NCBI GenBank assembly: GCA_030062745.1
Contig: CP099848.1
Coordinates: 4,226,685-4,290,684, forward strand
Length of the DNA stretch: 64,000 bases
Reading direction: 5' to 3'
Origin: Capitulum mitella
Taxonomy: Eukaryota; Arthropoda; Thecostraca; Pollicipedomorpha; Pollicipedidae
The first letter of the stretch is position 1. Each line of letters begins with the position of its first letter. Below, piece by piece: positions 61,420-64,000 of the stretch. The position numbers were made by a program, and so were the translations under genes. The notes under the pieces are model-generated. The model saw nothing but the letters and a program-made list of their open reading frames with translations. It was not told where the DNA came from and ran no database searches.

Positions 61420-63155
61420 CTTTAAAGAGCGGCGGAAGACGGAAACCGACACGTCACGATATACTGGGCGTTGACCATCATAAACGAAGCTTCACGGTAG
61501 ACAAACCGCCTCTTGCCGGAGGCGGAGCCATGGATGTAAGGCAGGCTTAGCATTTCATCCCGCCCGTTGCTCCCCAGATGGTCAGCGTGATCCCGGTTTT
61601 TACAAACACACGAGGCCAGCGACTTTAGCGCGCCATGGCGACGAATCTTGTCCGGCAGCGTCAGGGTATGAAAATGTACCATGTTCGCTCTGTATCAAGC
61701 CGACCCAATGTTTCTTTCACGCCAAGAATGTGTTGGAATTTCTTCTTTCCAGAAATAACCCGGGCGGCGAAATTCAAAATTTTCTGGAGAACAGACAGGT
61801 TTTTAGCCGGTACCATCGTCGGTCAGACAATACTGGCGATGAGGGAAAATCAGAGGTAGGTGATAAGATATGACAATATGAATGGTGATAGGAAGAGTAC
61901 CGGAGGGAAGTTAATGGCTTAGGTGAGATATGCTGGTGAGAATCCCGAAGCACGTATGAAAAAATTGAGTCATTTGAGTGCCCTAAAACAGAAATTGGTC
62001 CGAAGTAAGTCTGAAATTTTTGACTGTAGTGCAAAGAATGATAGAAGAACCACGGAATTTCACGGAGAAGAAAGAAAGGTTATTTAGGTTTAAGCCAGTA
62101 CCCAGGGTGAGAAGCTCGAATTTAGTTTCTTTTGCTTTCAGTACACAAGAGCGGAAGTATGCATCTAGTGAGGCTAGGGACATTTCCGTCTCGGCGATGA
62201 TAGCCGGCAAGACAGATTTTGGTACAGGCACCAGCACCTGCGTTTCGCGGGCCGAAATCTGGCAGTCAGGTGACGAGGAGGAGAAACTGATTCTGGGTAT
62301 GGCCAGACAGGTAGTTTCTAAATCACGCCGTATCGATGCAGTGAAACTGAAACTTTGTAAGTAGTTTTGAGTGATCAGTGACGTCAAAACATTTACCGAG
62401 GTCAGTTAGGCAAAGCAAAGAAATTTCTCCCTCGTTCATGGAAGCCAGAATCCGGTCCGAGATGCATAAGAGAGCGGTTTTAGTGGAATGCCGCGGTATG
62501 AAACTCCACTGAGTAGGAACAGATAGGTAATTTCTGAATACACAGGAATGGAACTGGCGTTGAACGACCTTCTCCACGATCTCAGCAATGACGGAAAGGG
62601 TGAAAATAGGACGATGATGGGCAGGGTTGCCTGAATCACCGGACTTGAACACGGGGTGAACCACTGCGTATTTCCACGCACGTGTTATGCTGCGGAGACT
62701 GAGACAGGCATTCACAATGTGCGGCAGGACCGCGCCGATGCCATCAGAAGACATCCATCAAGACCAAGAGTGGACGAGTTCCTCATGCTAAAAACAGTGT
62801 CACGAAGGAACTCAAGACTGATGGGTTCAGCAGGTTCAACGGAAAAAGCGCAGGCGCCGACCCGAGGCAACCAAACAGGCAGCTCAGGCGCGTCGCCGCA
62901 GCCAGCCACCTCAGCAGCCACGCTCGATGCGACGCTTACAAAAAAACTCGTTTAGGGCATCAGGGCTGACAGTTGGAGCGACGTTACGGTTTGCCTTTTT
63001 GACGCCAATGACGTGCCGCGTGTGGCGCCAAACAGAGCACGGTCCATGTGAACCGGTCCCGTCCGCGATGTCGTGCCTCGTGCCTGACTGGATTTTAGAT
63101 TGCTCAGCCCTATTCGCATCACAATATTCATCGAAGCCTGTGGCCGTGAGTACAC
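61420..63155 (-). mobile_element. Non-LTR retrotransposon remnant (jockey/CR1-like reverse transcriptase)
   Basis: Broken pieces of one LINE second open frame on the - strand. Near 62830-62740 is ISLEFLRDTVFSM...GLDG. Then 62700-62390 has WKYAVVHPVFKSGD, HHRPIFTLSVIAEIVEKVVQ and LTDLGKCFDVTDHSKLL, the RT fingers/palm region, in which the usual LSKAFDTVDH is altered. Later pieces include LDAYFRSCVLKAKETKFELL with VKFRGSSIILCTTVKN (62160-62020), and a C-terminal tail with HTLTLPDKIRRHG...SLASCVC (61680-61600). Frameshifts and a missing YADD block show it is dead. No 5' part is seen. Confidence 0.85.
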
Positions 63156-63159
63156 GGGA

Positions 63160-64000
63160 CCCCGTCTCTGCGGGCGATGAGGTTATGAGTGGAATCCGAT
63201 ATGGGCGATGCTGTCGAGGTTTTGGTGTTCGACGTTCCGTGGTGATCTAGGATGCGTTACAATGTCTTAACAAACATTTTCCACTTTTCAGTCACGGTTT
63301 CGACGGGAAGCACTGGACCAGAATACACCGGAAAGCCATGAATGACGTAAGAAGTCCATCCGAGCTTTCTTAACATTGTAATCAAATGCAACAAATTATA
63401 TGTCAAGATAATAAAATTAACATCACTGTGAAATGAGTTACCATACATGGGAAGCAACTGCGTAAATTAATTGCGAAAATCACTTGCAATTACATAGTAA
63501 ACCAAATACCAATCAGACTGCATCTTTACTTGTATCAAAATAGACGTGGAGACGAACATGTTGTAACTTTCCTTATAAAGAACGCAATTAAAAACTGTGT
63601 TGCGTCTTGACATACCTGCTGTTGCAGTTATCCTGGTGCTAAGATATTAAAATAAGCGTAACATTTGCGTGGGCTTCACTCAGCGGTAGAAAAATTGGCA
63701 GGTTTAGCGCAATGTGATCAATAGGCGAGGGAAATGGGAGTGACAGCTTTCACCAGTGTGGACATTTCAACTGGATGCAGTGGAAACGAAATTTCAACTC
63801 GTGAAACAAACACTGTTCCATCCAACTCTACTCTCCCCTACAAATTTCACAGGTGAAGTGTAAAAACCTAAATCTAACGTTACCAGGTTGACACCGAATA
63901 TACTTGCAGGTAATTAACTGAACTGAACTGAACGGCCATGGAGCACTGATCAAGTGCTCATCACAGTTTTACCGAAGTTACGGCGTTTTCAAGGGCTCCT
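63160..64000. other. Right edge, no gene recognised
   Basis: AT-rich, short frames only. Confidence 0.45.

Overview
This is eukaryotic nuclear DNA, almost certainly from an arthropod and probably a crustacean. The evidence is: spliced genes with strongly GC-biased coding exons in AT-richer surroundings; a block of TTAGG repeats, the ancestral arthropod telomere motif; a muscle paramyosin gene that aligns along its length with insect paramyosin; and many short non-autonomous transposons. The species is not fixed by the sequence. A barnacle-like genome is my guess, and it is inference only.

Three intact protein genes lie head to tail on the + strand. (1) Lysyl-tRNA synthetase, 12 coding exons from 1165 to 12346, 582 aa. 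(2) TFIIF beta subunit (RAP30), one uninterrupted coding exon, 16667-17434, 255 aa. (3) Paramyosin, 18 coding exons from 18970 to 43977, 878 aa, with a TATA/Inr promoter just upstream and a 9.3 kb first intron. I joined the exons from splice signals, reading frame and family alignment, and every joined frame closes exactly. The first two genes are housekeeping (translation, RNA polymerase II initiation). The third encodes a thick-filament muscle protein. Beyond adjacency and shared strand I see no functional link.

The last 20 kb holds no intact gene. It contains a decayed cytochrome P450 pseudogene (49270-50666), a 3'-end remnant of a non-LTR retrotransposon on the - strand (61420-63155), and several small repeat families.

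The most striking features are not genes. A 2216-bp stretch (14235-16450) has no CpG at all, and most of the first half of lysyl-tRNA synthetase intron 1 is nearly CpG-free, while the paramyosin locus is CpG-rich. This looks like a fossil record of germline methylation just downstream of housekeeping promoters. Inside the CpG-poor block sits a CpG-bearing insert: an inverted repeat with telomeric TTAGG at its centre, flanked by 52-bp direct repeats. A family of about 1.2-kb TTAA-flanked elements (piggyBac-like MITEs) has three well-preserved copies in introns, one decayed copy and one related element. They carry G/C hairpins and clusters of AGGTCA, including a perfect DR1 nuclear-receptor site in each well-preserved copy. 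Several introns end in minisatellites that run straight into the splice acceptor.
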